Assembly (NCBI RefSeq): GCF_019801605.1
Contig: NZ_JAHVIT010000002.1
Location: forward strand, 1,364,001 to 1,428,000
Length of the DNA stretch: 64,000 bases
Source of the DNA: Maritimibacter alkaliphilus
Lineage (GTDB): Bacteria; Pseudomonadota; Alphaproteobacteria; Rhodobacterales; Rhodobacteraceae
Direction: 5' to 3'
The position numbers and the translations under genes were made by a program. Positions 8,358 through 18,513 of this stretch are shown here, piece by piece. The notes below the pieces were generated by a model that did no database searches, was not told where the DNA came from, and was given only the letters and a program-made list of their open reading frames with translations. Position 1 is the first letter of the stretch. Every line of letters starts with the position of its first letter.

Positions 8358-9632
8358 ATGAGTGAGACATCCAAGGGCAAGCGTCCCTCCCGCCGGGCGT
8401 TCCTGAAGGGCGCCGCTGGCGGGGCAGGGGCGGCGGTTCTGGGCGCGGGGGCCGCACGGGCCGCCGGACCCGATCCGCTGATCACGGAAGTGCAACCCTG
8501 GGCGCAGGGCCTGGGCGACGGGGTGGATGCCACGCCCTACGGGCTACCGATCGAATACGAGGCGGACGTGATCCGGCGCAACGTGCCATGGCTCACGGCG
8601 GACCCGATCAGCTCGATCAACTTCACCCCGATCCATGCGCTGGACGGCACGATCACCCCGCAGGGCTGCGCCTTCGAGCGGCACCATTCCGGCGCCATCG
8701 AGTTGCGCAAGGAAGACTACCGCCTGATGATCAACGGCCTCGTGGATCAGCCGCTGGTCTTCACCTATGCCGATCTCGAACGCTTCCCCCGGGAAAACCA
8801 CGTCTACTTCTGCGAATGCGCGGCCAACACCGGCATGGAGTGGGCAGGCGCACAGCTGAACGGGGCCCAGTTCACCCACGGCATGATCCACAACATGGAA
8901 TATACCGGTGTTCCCCTGCGCGCCCTGCTGGAAGAGGCGGGCGTGCAGCCGGAGGGCAAGTGGGTCTATGTCGAGGGCGCGGATGCCTCCTCCAACGGCC
9001 GCTCGATCCCGATGGAAAAGGCGCTGGACGACGTGCTGGTAGCCTTCAAGGCCAACGGCGAGGCGCTGCGCAAGGAACACGGCTATCCCGTGCGCCTCGT
9101 GGTGCCGGGCTGGGAAGGCAACATGTGGGTCAAATGGCTCCGCCGGATCGAGGTGGGCGACCAGCCCTGGGAGAGCCGCGAGGAAACCTCCAAGTACACC
9201 GACACGCTGGCCGACGGCACCAGCCGCAAGTTCACCTGGGTGATGGATGCGAAATCGGTCGTGACCTCCCCCAGTCCGCAATCGCCGATCACCCATGGCA
9301 AGGGGCCGCTGGTGATCACCGGCCTCGCGTGGTCGGGGCGCGGTGCGATCACCCGGGTCGATGTCTCCAAGGACGGTGGCAAGACCTGGGAAACCGCCCG
9401 TCTGGCCAAGCCCGGCGAGAAGATGGCGCTGACCCGCTTCTACCTCGATACCACCTGGGACGGCGAGGAGATGCTGCTGCAATCCCGCGCCATGGACGAC
9501 ACCGGCTATGTCCAGCCGACAAAGACCCAGCTGCGCGAGGTGCGTGGCGAGAACTCGGTCTATCACAACAATTGCATCCAGACGTGGTGGGTGAAACCGA
9601 CCGGGGAGGCCGAAAATGTCGAAGTGTCCTAA
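8358..9632 (+). CDS. soxC: SoxC, molybdenum subunit of sulfane dehydrogenase
   Basis: 424 aa, related to sulfite oxidase. Tat signal SRRAFLKGAAGGAGAAVL. The conserved molybdenum-ligating cysteine lies in YFCECAANTGMEW; NGRSIPMEKAL and VVPGWEGNMWVKWL are further Moco-domain blocks, and a C-terminal Ig-like dimerisation domain follows. With SoxD it oxidises the sulfane sulfur remaining on SoxY, giving six further electrons per thiosulfate. The 119-nt gap upstream is AT-rich around 8281-8340, unlike the rest of the operon, and may hold an internal promoter. Its end overlaps soxD by 17 nt. Confidence 0.96.
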   Translation: MSETSKGKRPSRRAFLKGAAGGAGAAVLGAGAARAAGPDPLITEVQPWAQGLGDGVDATPYGLPIEYEADVIRRNVPWLTADPISSINFTPIHALDGTITPQGCAFERHHSGAIELRKEDYRLMINGLVDQPLVFTYADLERFPRENHVYFCECAANTGMEWAGAQLNGAQFTHGMIHNMEYTGVPLRALLEEAGVQPEGKWVYVEGADASSNGRSIPMEKALDDVLVAFKANGEALRKEHGYPVRLVVPGWEGNMWVKWLRRIEVGDQPWESREETSKYTDTLADGTSRKFTWVMDAKSVVTSPSPQSPITHGKGPLVITGLAWSGRGAITRVDVSKDGGKTWETARLAKPGEKMALTRFYLDTTWDGEEMLLQSRAMDDTGYVQPTKTQLREVRGENSVYHNNCIQTWWVKPTGEAENVEVS

Positions 9633-10686
9633 GCTCGCTGCCGCGCTGCTGATCAGTGGCCTTGCGCTGCCCGTGCAGGCCGAGACGCTGGGGCTGGGCC
9701 GTCCCGCCCTGCCGGAAGAGATCGCGGCCTGGGATCTCGACGTGCGCCCCGACGGTCTGGGCCTGCCGGAAGGCTCCGGCGATGTCTGGACCGGGGACGA
9801 GGTCTTCTCCGAACGCTGCGCCTCCTGCCACGGTGACTTTGCCGAGGGTCGGGGCAACTGGCCCAAGCTGGCGGGCGGTCAGGGCACCCTCGATCACAAG
9901 GACCCGCTCAAGACCGTGGGCAGCTACTGGCCCTATCTCTCGACCGTCTGGGACTACGTGCACCGCTCGATGCCCTTCGGCGACGCGCAGAGCCTGACCG
10001 CGGACGAGGTCTATGCCATCACGGCCTACATCCTCTACTCCAACGACATCGTGGGCGATAATTTCACCCTGTCGAAGGAGACCTTCTCGGACGTCGTCCT
10101 GCCCAACACCGAGGGGTTCATCGTCGATGACCGGGCCGAGACGGAATACACGGCCTTCTCGGGCGAGCCCTGCATGACCGACTGCAAGGACACGGTCGAG
10201 ATCACCATGCGCGCCGCCGTGCTGGACGTGACGCCCGACACGGAGGAGGCCAGCAGCGAGCCGGTGGTCGAAGCCGCAGCCGAAGCGCCTGCCGAAACGC
10301 CCGCCGAAGCGCCTGCCGCAGAAGCCCCGGCCACGCCGGAACCCGCCGCCGCGTCCATGCCGGACCCGGCCCTCGTCGCGGACGGCGAGAAGGTGTTCCG
10401 CAAGTGCAAGGCCTGCCACGAGGTCGGCGCAGGGGCCAAGAACCGCACCGGGCCCGAGCTCAACGGCATCGTCGGGCGCACCGTCGCCGCGGTGGATGGC
10501 TTCCGCTACTCCAAGCCGATGGACGAGATGGGCGCTTCGGGCACGATCTGGTCGATGGACGAGCTGCACGCCTTCCTCGCCAACCCGAAAAAGCACCTCA
10601 AGGGCACCAAGATGTCCTTCCCGGGCCTGAAGAAGGACGCGGATATCGACGCCGTCATCGCCTACCTGCAGGCCAACGGCGGCTGA
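9616..10686 (+). CDS. soxD: SoxD, diheme cytochrome c subunit of sulfane dehydrogenase
   Basis: 356 aa with signal peptide (LPVQAE near residue 22). Two cytochrome c domains: C68-A-S-C71-H72, and C264-K-A-C267-H268 in a mitochondrial-cytochrome-c-like domain with NRTGPELNGIVGR and KKHLKGTKMSFPG. Between them, roughly residues 215-245, is an Ala-Glu-Pro repeat linker, as in Paracoccus SoxD. It passes electrons from SoxC to soluble cytochromes. The ATG lies inside the last codons of soxC, implying coupled translation. It is the last gene of the operon; no soxE or soxF follows. Confidence 0.96.
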   Translation: MSKCPKLAAALLISGLALPVQAETLGLGRPALPEEIAAWDLDVRPDGLGLPEGSGDVWTGDEVFSERCASCHGDFAEGRGNWPKLAGGQGTLDHKDPLKTVGSYWPYLSTVWDYVHRSMPFGDAQSLTADEVYAITAYILYSNDIVGDNFTLSKETFSDVVLPNTEGFIVDDRAETEYTAFSGEPCMTDCKDTVEITMRAAVLDVTPDTEEASSEPVVEAAAEAPAETPAEAPAAEAPATPEPAAASMPDPALVADGEKVFRKCKACHEVGAGAKNRTGPELNGIVGRTVAAVDGFRYSKPMDEMGASGTIWSMDELHAFLANPKKHLKGTKMSFPGLKKDADIDAVIAYLQANGG

Positions 10687-10809
10687 ACCACGCGGGGTGC
10701 GCCCCGGTCCGCCCCGTGGCGGGCCGGACCCCTCTACGGCCCTTCTCCGGCCCATGGGCCGGGCGGTGTCGCGGCGGGGGGCTTTTGCCCCTTCACCCCC
10801 GTCCGCACG

Positions 10810-10842
10810 AAAGGGCGGCGCCCAGACGGCGCCGCCCTTTTC
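10810..10842 (+). terminator. Terminator after soxD
   Basis: A 13-bp perfect stem (10810-10822 with 10828-10840) closes a 5-nt loop CAGAC and runs into TTTTCCTTT. It is a strong intrinsic terminator. It sits in the 319-nt gap 10687-11005 between soxD and clpP; the rest of that gap has no supported gene, and I see no convincing heat-shock promoter before clpP. Confidence 0.85.
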
Positions 10843-11005
10843 CTTTGGCGCAGCGGCGGATAGCGACGCGGCCTTCCCCCTGTCCCGGCGTTCACCATGG
10901 ACACATGATTTCGCCGCCCGGCCTTGCAGCCGGTCAGGTGCGTGACTAAGACTCTATCAGGACCTGATCACTAGGGGTCAGGCAACCAGATGAGGCGGGG
11001 CCAGA

Positions 11006-11641
11006 ATGCGCGATCCTATTGACCATTATATGAACAACCTCGTGCCGATGGTGGTGGAGCAGACCAGCCGTGGCGAACGGGCCTACGACATTTTCTCGCG
11101 CCTGCTGAAGGAGCGGATCATCTTCCTCTCCGGGCCGGTGCACGACGGGATGTCCTCGCTGATCGTGGCGCAGCTGCTGCACCTCGAAGCCGAGAACCCC
11201 TCGAAAGAGATTTCCATGTACATCAACAGCCCGGGCGGTGTCGTGACCGCGGGCCTGTCGATCTACGACACGATGCAGTACATCAAGCCCAAGGTCTCGA
11301 CCCTCGTGGTCGGTCAGGCCATGTCCATGGGCTCGCTGCTGCTGGCCGGCGGGGCCGAGGGCATGCGCTTCTCGCTGCCCAACTCCGAGATCATGGTTCA
11401 CCAGCCCTCCGGCGGGTACCAGGGCCAGGCGACGGACATCCTGATCCACGCCGAGCACACGAAGAAACTGAAAGAGCGGCTCAACCGTATCTATGTCAAG
11501 CACACCGGCCAGACTTACGAAGACGTGGTCGATGCGCTGGAGCGGGACCGCTTCATGTCGGCCGAAGAGGCCAAGGATTGGGGCCTGATCGACGAGATCG
11601 TCGAGAGCCGGGACAAGGGCCCGGACACCGACGGCAAGTGA
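11006..11641 (+). CDS. clpP: ATP-dependent Clp protease proteolytic subunit ClpP
   Basis: 211 aa cytoplasmic serine protease. The catalytic Ser is in [11 protein letters not shown], the His in [14 protein letters not shown], and the Asp lies in the following [16 protein letters not shown] block. The N-terminal propeptide-like [19 protein letters not shown] precedes the [14 protein letters not shown] start of the core. It forms the tetradecameric barrel that degrades proteins fed by ClpX, encoded 143 nt downstream. Family length is normal. Confidence 0.97.
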   Translation: MRDPIDHYMNNLVPMVVEQTSRGERAYDIFSRLLKERIIFLSGPVHDGMSSLIVAQLLHLEAENPSKEISMYINSPGGVVTAGLSIYDTMQYIKPKVSTLVVGQAMSMGSLLLAGGAEGMRFSLPNSEIMVHQPSGGYQGQATDILIHAEHTKKLKERLNRIYVKHTGQTYEDVVDALERDRFMSAEEAKDWGLIDEIVESRDKGPDTDGK

Positions 11642-11784
11642 CGGCCCCGGCGTCACGAAGGGGTTTGTGACGCATTTTTGACGTTGTGGTGCCGGTAGTG
11701 CTGTCCTAATCTGTCCTTTAACAGGCGGAAGGGGCGGTACGCCGGCCCCTCAAAGGCCCCGGAACCGGGGGAAAGGTGCGCAAA

Positions 11785-13047
<1,263 letters not shown>

Positions 13048-13069
13048 TCTCCGGATCGCAACAGACAGC

Positions 13070-13096
13070 AAGGCCGGGCCCCGTGCCCGGCCTTTC
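13070..13096 (+). terminator. Terminator after clpX
   Basis: A 10-bp perfect stem (13070-13079 with 13085-13094), loop CCCGT, then TTTCG. Short U-run, but the stem is entirely GC-rich and it lies 23 nt after the clpX stop. Confidence 0.7.
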
Positions 13097-13311
13097 GCGT
13101 TCCTGAAGGCCCCCTCCGCCCACGCGGACCACCGGATGGGCTCCCGAACACACCGGCAGGGCAGGGGCATCCGGCTTCATCTTTCCCCAAATACTCATCC
13201 CCTGCCCACGGCACGGCACAACCGCGCGAGGGCACGATTCCCACGTCCCCGGGGACTGGACCTTTGCCCCCGATTGCGCCATATCGGGAGGGAGATCGAA
13301 GGAGGCATTCC

Positions 13312-13695
13312 ATGGGCATTCTCAACGGCCTGCTGCGCGGCGTTACCTGGTGGAACGGCGCCACGCTGAACACGCTGCTCTACACCCGTCGTCACGGCCA
13401 GAAAGTGGGCGAGGACGATCAGGGCAATGTCTTCTACCAGACGTCCGACGGCAAACGCCGCTGGGTCATCTACAACGGCGAGGCCGAGGCCAGCCGCGTG
13501 AGCCCCGACTGGCATGGCTGGCTGCACCACACCTACGACGAGGTGCCCACCGAAAAGCCGTTGGCGCACAAGTCCTGGGAAAAGCCCCACCTCGAGAACC
13601 TCACCGGCACCACGCTGGCCTACGCCCCCGCCGGGTCGCTGCGCCGCAAGGAGCCCGCGCCGCGCGCCGATTACGAGGCGTGGCAGCCGGAATAA
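13312..13695 (+). CDS. NDUFA12-family complex I accessory protein
   Basis: 127 aa. The NDUFA12/B17.2 family signature is clear: [46 protein letters not shown] and [15 protein letters not shown]. It is a supernumerary subunit or assembly factor of NADH:ubiquinone oxidoreductase shared by mitochondria and alphaproteobacteria. The ATG at 13312 follows GAAGGAGG; upstream in-frame codons lack family similarity. It forms a small operon with the MlaD-like and DUF2155 genes, the common arrangement in Rhodobacteraceae. Confidence 0.93.
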   Translation: MGILNGLLRGVTWWNGATLNTLLYTRRHGQKVGEDDQGNVFYQTSDGKRRWVIYNGEAEASRVSPDWHGWLHHTYDEVPTEKPLAHKSWEKPHLENLTGTTLAYAPAGSLRRKEPAPRADYEAWQPE

Positions 13696-13705
13696 GGCGA
13701 GCCTC

Positions 13706-14161
13706 ATGTCCGAGAACACCACAGAAATCGTCGTCGGCGGTCTGGTCGTGGCGGTCGCCGCGGGCTTCCTGTTCTACGCAGGTCAGATCGTCGGCCTTGC
13801 CGCGCCCTCGGGCAGCTACCCGCTGACCGCCTCCTTCCGCTCGGCGGAAGGGATCAGCGCCGGCACCGACGTGCGTCTGGCCGGCGTCAAGGTCGGCACC
13901 GTGACCGGCATCGACCTCGATCCGCAGACCTTCCGCGCCGTCACCACCTTCTCCATGTCGACCGGCATCGAAGTGCCCGACGACAGTTCGGTCGTGGTCT
14001 CCTCCGAGGGGCTGCTCGGCGGCAACTTCGTCGAGATCCTGCCCGGCGCCTCGGCCTTCAATTACGCCGCGGGCGACGAGATCGTGGACACCCAGGGCTC
14101 CGTCAGCCTGATCTCGCTGCTGATGAAATTCGTGGCCGGCGGCGGGAGCGGCGGCGAATGA
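13706..14161 (+). CDS. MlaD/MCE-family outer-membrane lipid asymmetry protein
   Basis: 151 aa with one N-terminal membrane anchor (EIVVGGLVVAVAAGFLFYA) and one MCE domain: YPLTASFRSAEGISAGTDV, VRLAGVKVGTVTGIDLD, SSEGLLGGNFVEILPG. MCE proteins such as MlaD form periplasmic rings that hand phospholipids between membranes. No mlaE/F permease or ATPase is adjacent. Start at 13706 is 11 nt after the NDUFA12 stop, and the stop overlaps the next start by ATGA. Confidence 0.88.
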   Translation: MSENTTEIVVGGLVVAVAAGFLFYAGQIVGLAAPSGSYPLTASFRSAEGISAGTDVRLAGVKVGTVTGIDLDPQTFRAVTTFSMSTGIEVPDDSSVVVSSEGLLGGNFVEILPGASAFNYAAGDEIVDTQGSVSLISLLMKFVAGGGSGGE

Positions 14162-14532
14162 TCCGCGCGCTCCTCGTGGCGGCCCTCAGCCTGGCGGCGC
14201 TGCCGCTTCAGGCCCAGCAGGTGCAGGAAGCCACCACCACCGGCACCGGCGCCGTCCTGCGCGGCCTCGACAAGATCAACGGCAACGTGGTCGACATCGA
14301 CATCCAGAACGGCGGCGTGGCCCGCATGGGCGGCCTCGTGATCCGGATGCGCGAATGCCGCTACCCCGAAGGCAACCAGGCGGGGGACGCCTTCGCCTTC
14401 CTCACGGTGACCGAGCCGGAGAAGACCGACGACACGGTTTTCGAGGGCTGGATGATGGCCTCGGCCCCGGCGCTCAACGCCATGGACCACGCGCGCTACG
14501 ACATCTGGGTCCTGCGCTGCAAGAGCTCCTGA
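14158..14532 (+). CDS. DUF2155 secreted protein
   Basis: 124 aa with a signal peptide (MIRALLVAALSLAALPLQAQ). The rest matches DUF2155: VLRGLDKINGNVVDIDI, MRECRYPEGNQAGDAFAFL and DDTVFEGWMMASAPALNAMDH, with two cysteines that could pair. Function unknown; it recurs in alphaproteobacteria beside complex I accessory and aat genes. Translationally coupled to the MlaD-like gene. Its 3' end overlaps the convergent aat gene by 37 bp. Confidence 0.88.
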   Translation: MIRALLVAALSLAALPLQAQQVQEATTTGTGAVLRGLDKINGNVVDIDIQNGGVARMGGLVIRMRECRYPEGNQAGDAFAFLTVTEPEKTDDTVFEGWMMASAPALNAMDHARYDIWVLRCKSS

Positions 14533-15140
14533 CCATTTGCGGGGCCCGGCCCCGTGAACTCTGCCTCGTATGACAGCGCCTCTGCCAGCTGCACCCGGTA
14601 AGCGGCGCGGCTGATCTCCACCGCGCCGAGTGAGGCGAGGTGACTGGTCAGGAACTGCGTGTCGAAGAGCGTGAAGCCCCCTGCGCGCAGCCGGTCCACA
14701 AGCCACGCAAGCGCGATCTTCGAGGCATCCCGGCGGCGGGAGAACATGCTCTCCCCGAAGTAGGCCGCCCCCAGCACAACGCCATAGACCCCGCCGATGA
14801 GCCGGTCCTCCAGGTCATAGACCTCCAGTGAATGGGCATGACCCATCTCGTGCAGCTGCTGGTAAAGCTCCGCAATCTCGGCGTTGATCCAAGTCTCGGG
14901 CCGGTCGGCGCAGGCCTCGATCACGCCGGCGAAATCCGTGTCGATCCGCACCCGGTAGTCATCGCGTCGCAGCGTCCGCGCGAGGGAGCGGGAGATGTGG
15001 AACCTGTCGAGGGGAATGACGCCGCGCCGCTTGGGATCGACCCAGAAAATTTCCGGATCGTCGCGGCCTTCGGCCATGGGAAAGACGCCGGACTGGTATC
15101 CGTAGAGCAGAAGCTCCGGTGTCAGCGCGTCGGGGTCCAT
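14496..15140 (-). CDS. aat: Leucyl/phenylalanyl-tRNA--protein transferase
   Basis: 214 aa cytoplasmic enzyme that adds Leu or Phe to proteins with N-terminal Arg/Lys, marking them for ClpAP. Motifs: LLYGYQSGVFPMAEG, the family block IFWVDPKRRGVIPLDRFHI, ETWINAEIAELYQQLHEMG, VYGVVLGAAYFGESMFS and FTLFDTQFLTSHLASLGA. ATG at 15140. Convergent with DUF2155; the two coding ends overlap by 37 bp, so no separate terminator fits between them. Confidence 0.96.
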   Translation of the reverse strand: MDPDALTPELLLYGYQSGVFPMAEGRDDPEIFWVDPKRRGVIPLDRFHISRSLARTLRRDDYRVRIDTDFAGVIEACADRPETWINAEIAELYQQLHEMGHAHSLEVYDLEDRLIGGVYGVVLGAAYFGESMFSRRRDASKIALAWLVDRLRAGGFTLFDTQFLTSHLASLGAVEISRAAYRVQLAEALSYEAEFTGPGPANGQELLQRRTQMS

Positions 15141-15275
15141 GGGAGTGTCACCTGCTCTTGTCCGGCCCAGCCTGCCACGGCCCGGCCTGACACGGCGAGG
15201 CGCCTGATACGAGCGTGGAGGAAGAGGAAGCGGGGCAGGGGGCGCCGAGGCGCCCCCGCCGGTGGCGGAACGGGC

Positions 15276-16628
15276 TCAGTCTGCCTTGAAGGCGGTTTCG
15301 AGCCACTTTTCCAGCCAGTGGATGTTGTAGTTGCCCGACTGGATGTCGGGCTCGCGCAGCAGCGCGTCGAAGAGCGGCACGGTGTTCTCCACGCCGTCCA
15401 CGATCAGCTCGCCGAGTGCGCGGTGCAGGCGGGCGAGTGCCTCGGGCCGGTCGCGGCCGTGCACGATCAGCTTGCCGATCAGGCTGTCGTAGTAGGGCGG
15501 GATCGAGTAGCCGTCGTAGAGCGCGCTGTCCATCCGAACCCCAAGGCCGCCGGGCGCATGGTAATGCGAGATCCGGCCCGGGCGGGGCGCGAAATCGGGC
15601 AGGCGTTCGGCGTTGATCCGCACCTCGATGGCGTGGCCGTTGATCGTCAGGTCGTCCTGATCGAAGGACAGCGGATAGCCTTCCGCCACGCGGATCTGTT
15701 CGCGCACGAGGTCCACGCCGAAGATCGCCTCGGTCACCGGGTGTTCCACCTGCAGACGGGTGTTCATCTCGATGAAGTAGAACTCGCCCTTCTCGTAGAG
15801 GAACTCGATCGTGCCGGCACCGGCGTAGTTGATCTTGGACACCGCGTCCGCGCAGACCTTGCCGATGGCGGCGCGCTCTTCGGGGGTGATGATCGGGCCG
15901 GGCGCCTCTTCGAAGACCTTCTGGTGGCGCCGCTGGAGCGAACAGTCCCGCTCGCCCAGGTGCACCGCCTTGCCCTTGCCGTCACCGAAGACCTGGATCT
16001 CGATGTGGCGCGGGGTGGTGAGGTACTTCTCGATATAGACTTCGTCGTTGCCGAAGGCGGCCTTGGCCTCCGAACGCGCGGTGGAGAAGGCGCGTTCGAT
16101 GTCCTTCTCGCTCTGCGCCACCTTCATGCCGCGACCGCCGCCACCGGCGGTGGCCTTGATGATCACCGGGTAGCCGATCTCGGCGCCGATCTGCTTGGCG
16201 GTGGCGACGTCGGGCACGCCCCCGTCCGAGCCGGGCACGCAGGGAACGCCGAGCGCCTTCATCGTGTCCTTGGCGGTGATCTTGTCGCCCATGATGCGGA
16301 TGTGTTCCGCGGTGGGGCCGATGAAGGTGATGCCGTGGTCTTCGAGGATCTGCACGAAGGCCGCGTTCTCGGACAGGAAGCCGTAGCCCGGGTGGATCGC
16401 CTGCGCACCGGTCACTTCGCAGGCCGCGATGATCGAGGGGATGCGCAGGTAGCTGTCGGTCGAGGAAGGCGGGCCGATGCAGACGCTTTCGTCCGCCATC
16501 CGCACGTGCATCGCATCCGCATCGGCGGTGGAATGCACGGCGACGGTCTGGATGCCCATCTCGCGCGCGGCACGGATGACGCGGAGTGCGATCTCGCCCC
16601 GGTTGGCAATGAGGATTTTATCGAACAT
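15276..16628 (-). CDS. accC: Acetyl-CoA carboxylase biotin carboxylase subunit
   Basis: 450 aa. Starts [18 protein letters not shown] (ATG 16628); a GTG two codons upstream is in frame but not needed. ATP-grasp features: [14 protein letters not shown] glycine loop, [39 protein letters not shown] and [14 protein letters not shown]. Carboxylates biotin on AccB, which is encoded 11 nt upstream. Normal length. Forms the accBC operon of fatty-acid synthesis. Confidence 0.97.
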   Translation of the reverse strand: MFDKILIANRGEIALRVIRAAREMGIQTVAVHSTADADAMHVRMADESVCIGPPSSTDSYLRIPSIIAACEVTGAQAIHPGYGFLSENAAFVQILEDHGITFIGPTAEHIRIMGDKITAKDTMKALGVPCVPGSDGGVPDVATAKQIGAEIGYPVIIKATAGGGGRGMKVAQSEKDIERAFSTARSEAKAAFGNDEVYIEKYLTTPRHIEIQVFGDGKGKAVHLGERDCSLQRRHQKVFEEAPGPIITPEERAAIGKVCADAVSKINYAGAGTIEFLYEKGEFYFIEMNTRLQVEHPVTEAIFGVDLVREQIRVAEGYPLSFDQDDLTINGHAIEVRINAERLPDFAPRPGRISHYHAPGGLGVRMDSALYDGYSIPPYYDSLIGKLIVHGRDRPEALARLHRALGELIVDGVENTVPLFDALLREPDIQSGNYNIHWLEKWLETAFKAD

Positions 16629-16639
16629 GGGCACGGGCC

Positions 16640-17134
16640 TTATTCGATGATCATCAGGGGGGTGCCGAACTCTACCGCGCCGCCGTCTTCGACGAGGATG
16701 CGTTTCACCACGCCGCTGCGCGGGGCAGGGATGTGGTTCATGGTCTTCATGGCTTCGACGATCAGCAGGGTGTCACCTTCATCCACCGTGGCACCGACCT
16801 TGGCAAAGGCGGGTGCGCCGGGTTCGGGCTGCAGGTAGACGGTGCCGACCATGGGCGAGGTCACCGCGCCGGGGTGGCTGGCGGGGTCCTCTGCTTCGCC
16901 GGCGGCAGCAGCCGGGGCGGCGGCAGCGGCGGGCGCTGCGGCAGGGGCCGGGGCCGCGACGGGCGCGGCATAGGTCACCGGGGCGGCTTCCATCTTGCGG
17001 CTCACGCGCACGTTCAGGCTGTCGTCCTCGCCGTAGTCGCGCTTGACCTGCAGTTCGGTCAGGTCGTTGTCGCGCAGCAGTTCGGCCAGCGCCTTGATGA
17101 AGGCCACATCCGCGTCATGCGTGTTATTGGTCAT
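16640..17134 (-). CDS. accB: Acetyl-CoA carboxylase biotin carboxyl carrier protein
   Basis: 164 aa. N-terminal domain ([19 protein letters not shown]), an Ala/Pro-rich flexible linker about residues 55-85 and a C-terminal biotinyl domain with the EAMKTMNHI motif, whose Lys is biotinylated. First gene of the accB-accC unit. The 200-odd nt upstream hold its promoter region and the terminator of the PRC-barrel gene. Confidence 0.96.
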   Translation of the reverse strand: MTNNTHDADVAFIKALAELLRDNDLTELQVKRDYGEDDSLNVRVSRKMEAAPVTYAAPVAAPAPAAAPAAAAAPAAAAGEAEDPASHPGAVTSPMVGTVYLQPEPGAPAFAKVGATVDEGDTLLIVEAMKTMNHIPAPRSGVVKRILVEDGGAVEFGTPLMIIE

Positions 17135-17281
17135 GGGTTCCTCGATCGCTACATCGGCGGCCAGTGCAGTTTGGCTCTTGCAGGTGGCCCTTGTTCACGT
17201 GCGCTTATAGGCGAAGCGATCCGCAGTGAAAAGAAGGCGGAAACGCAATCGTGAGCACCATCTCGCAGGGGCAGGGATGCG

Positions 17282-17311
17282 AAACGGCCGCCCCGGTGTC
17301 CCGGAGCGGCC
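17282..17311 (-). terminator. Terminator of the PRC-barrel gene
   Basis: An 11-bp stem with one G-U pair (17286-17296 with 17301-17311), loop of 4 nt; on the minus strand it is followed by GTTTC. It lies between the stop of the PRC-barrel gene and accB. The plus side is followed by ATTTCTCTCTC, so termination could work both ways. Confidence 0.55.
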
Positions 17312-17357
17312 ATTTCTCTCTCTCAGATGCCCCGAAGGGCAGGGTCAGGCGCGTCGC

Positions 17358-18158
17358 TTACGAGCGGCCGAAGGAGACGATTTCGCTGTCTTCGACAGCC
17401 TGTGCGGTCTCCTTGTCGTATTCGGCCATGCTCTTCAGCTGCTCCTCGGTGTAGCCGAAGGCGGTGACGTTCTCGCCTTCCACGTCGAGGTCACTCAGCG
17501 GAAGGGCCACTTCGTGCTCGCCGAGGCCGAGGAAGCCGCCGACGCCGATCACGGCCATCACGTCATTGTCGACCCGGACGAACTGGTCGATCTCGCCGAT
17601 CTCTTCGCCGGCCGAGCTCATCACCTGCGTGCCGACCATGGAACCGGCTTCCACTTCGACGGCATTGGCCATCTCTTCACCGGCCATCTCGTCGCCCGGG
17701 GTCATCTCCGTGTCGTCCTCGGTCACGGCCAGATCGGTGGAGCTGTCCGCTTCGACGGCGGTGTCGCTCTCCATCGAATTCTCGGCGCTCTGCTGCAGCT
17801 CCGAGGCCTCTTCCGAGATCTCGTCACCCGCGTTGTCGGCGGCATCCGCGGTGGCTTCGGCACCGTCTTCGATGCTTTCGCCCGCGCTTTCAGCCATGTC
17901 GGTGGCGGCATCGGCACCGTCTTCGAGGGCCTCGCCCGTGGCGTCGATCGCGTCACCGGTGGCGTCGGCGGCCTGATCCATAAGGCTTTCGTCGTCGGCC
18001 TCGGCAGCGGTCTGGTTCTGCAGCGTGACGCTGGTGTCGGCGCTGTCGGTGGACATCTCGGTGTCCGTGGTCACGTCGGCGGTCTGGGCGGCAACCGGGC
18101 CCGAAACAAGTGCAAGGGCGGCCGCACCGGAGAGCAGGATAGCTTTCACATTGGTCAT
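17358..18158 (-). CDS. Secreted acidic protein with C-terminal PRC-barrel domain
   Basis: 266 aa from the ATG at 18158, which follows AGGAGTACGACC. Signal peptide MTNVKAILLSGAAALALVSG cleaves after VAAQ. Residues about 25-165 are very acidic, rich in Ala/Asp/Glu/Ser/Thr with heptad-like repeats (DATGDAIDATGEALEDGAD, AESAGESIEDGAE), predicting an amphipathic helix similar to stress or LEA-like repeats. The C-terminal region (VGTQVMSSAGEEIGEIDQF to the end) is a PRC-barrel fold. PRC-barrel proteins bind partners or RNA; secreted versions are common in Rhodobacteraceae and unassigned. Monocistronic by its own promoter and terminator. Confidence 0.8.
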   Translation of the reverse strand: MTNVKAILLSGAAALALVSGPVAAQTADVTTDTEMSTDSADTSVTLQNQTAAEADDESLMDQAADATGDAIDATGEALEDGADAATDMAESAGESIEDGAEATADAADNAGDEISEEASELQQSAENSMESDTAVEADSSTDLAVTEDDTEMTPGDEMAGEEMANAVEVEAGSMVGTQVMSSAGEEIGEIDQFVRVDNDVMAVIGVGGFLGLGEHEVALPLSDLDVEGENVTAFGYTEEQLKSMAEYDKETAQAVEDSEIVSFGRS

Positions 18159-18445
18159 GGTCGTACTCCTCAAGGTTGTCATGTCCATCTGGGCAGACAA
18201 CACGCGCCCCTCTGTCCGGTTCCGGCAATTATTTCGGGCCCCGAAGGGAACCGGCGGCGCCTCGCCTGCCGGCACGGCGCAACGAGGCGTTAAGGAATCA
18301 GGCGTAGAAATGCAGGACGGGGCCGGCATGGTGACCGACCCCGTTCCAAAGGACCCAGGCTTGAAAGGATCTCAAGCTCCAAAGGATCCAAGCCGTGTGG
18401 CTGGCTGAACGTCCAGTTGCCTGAACGTCTGGCTGGCTTGCTTGC

Positions 18446-18486
18446 CCGCACCACGCCTGCCTCCCCTCTCGGCAGGCATGGTGCGG
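18446..18486 (-). terminator. Hairpin after acs (terminator-like)
   Basis: 16-bp stem (18446-18461 with 18471-18486) with a single G-U pair on the minus strand and a 9-nt loop, 28 nt past the acs stop. There is no U-tract, so it may be a 3'-stabilising hairpin rather than an intrinsic terminator. It is the only clear structure in the 355-nt gap 18159-18513; that gap contains no supported gene. Confidence 0.5.
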
Positions 18487-18513
18487 GGAACTGAAGCGAG
18501 CGGGCGAACTGCC

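Noticed and set aside
10900-11005. Heat-shock (sigma-32) promoter before clpP
   Set aside because: CCTTGCAG and the following bases do not match CTTGAAA and CCCAT well enough.
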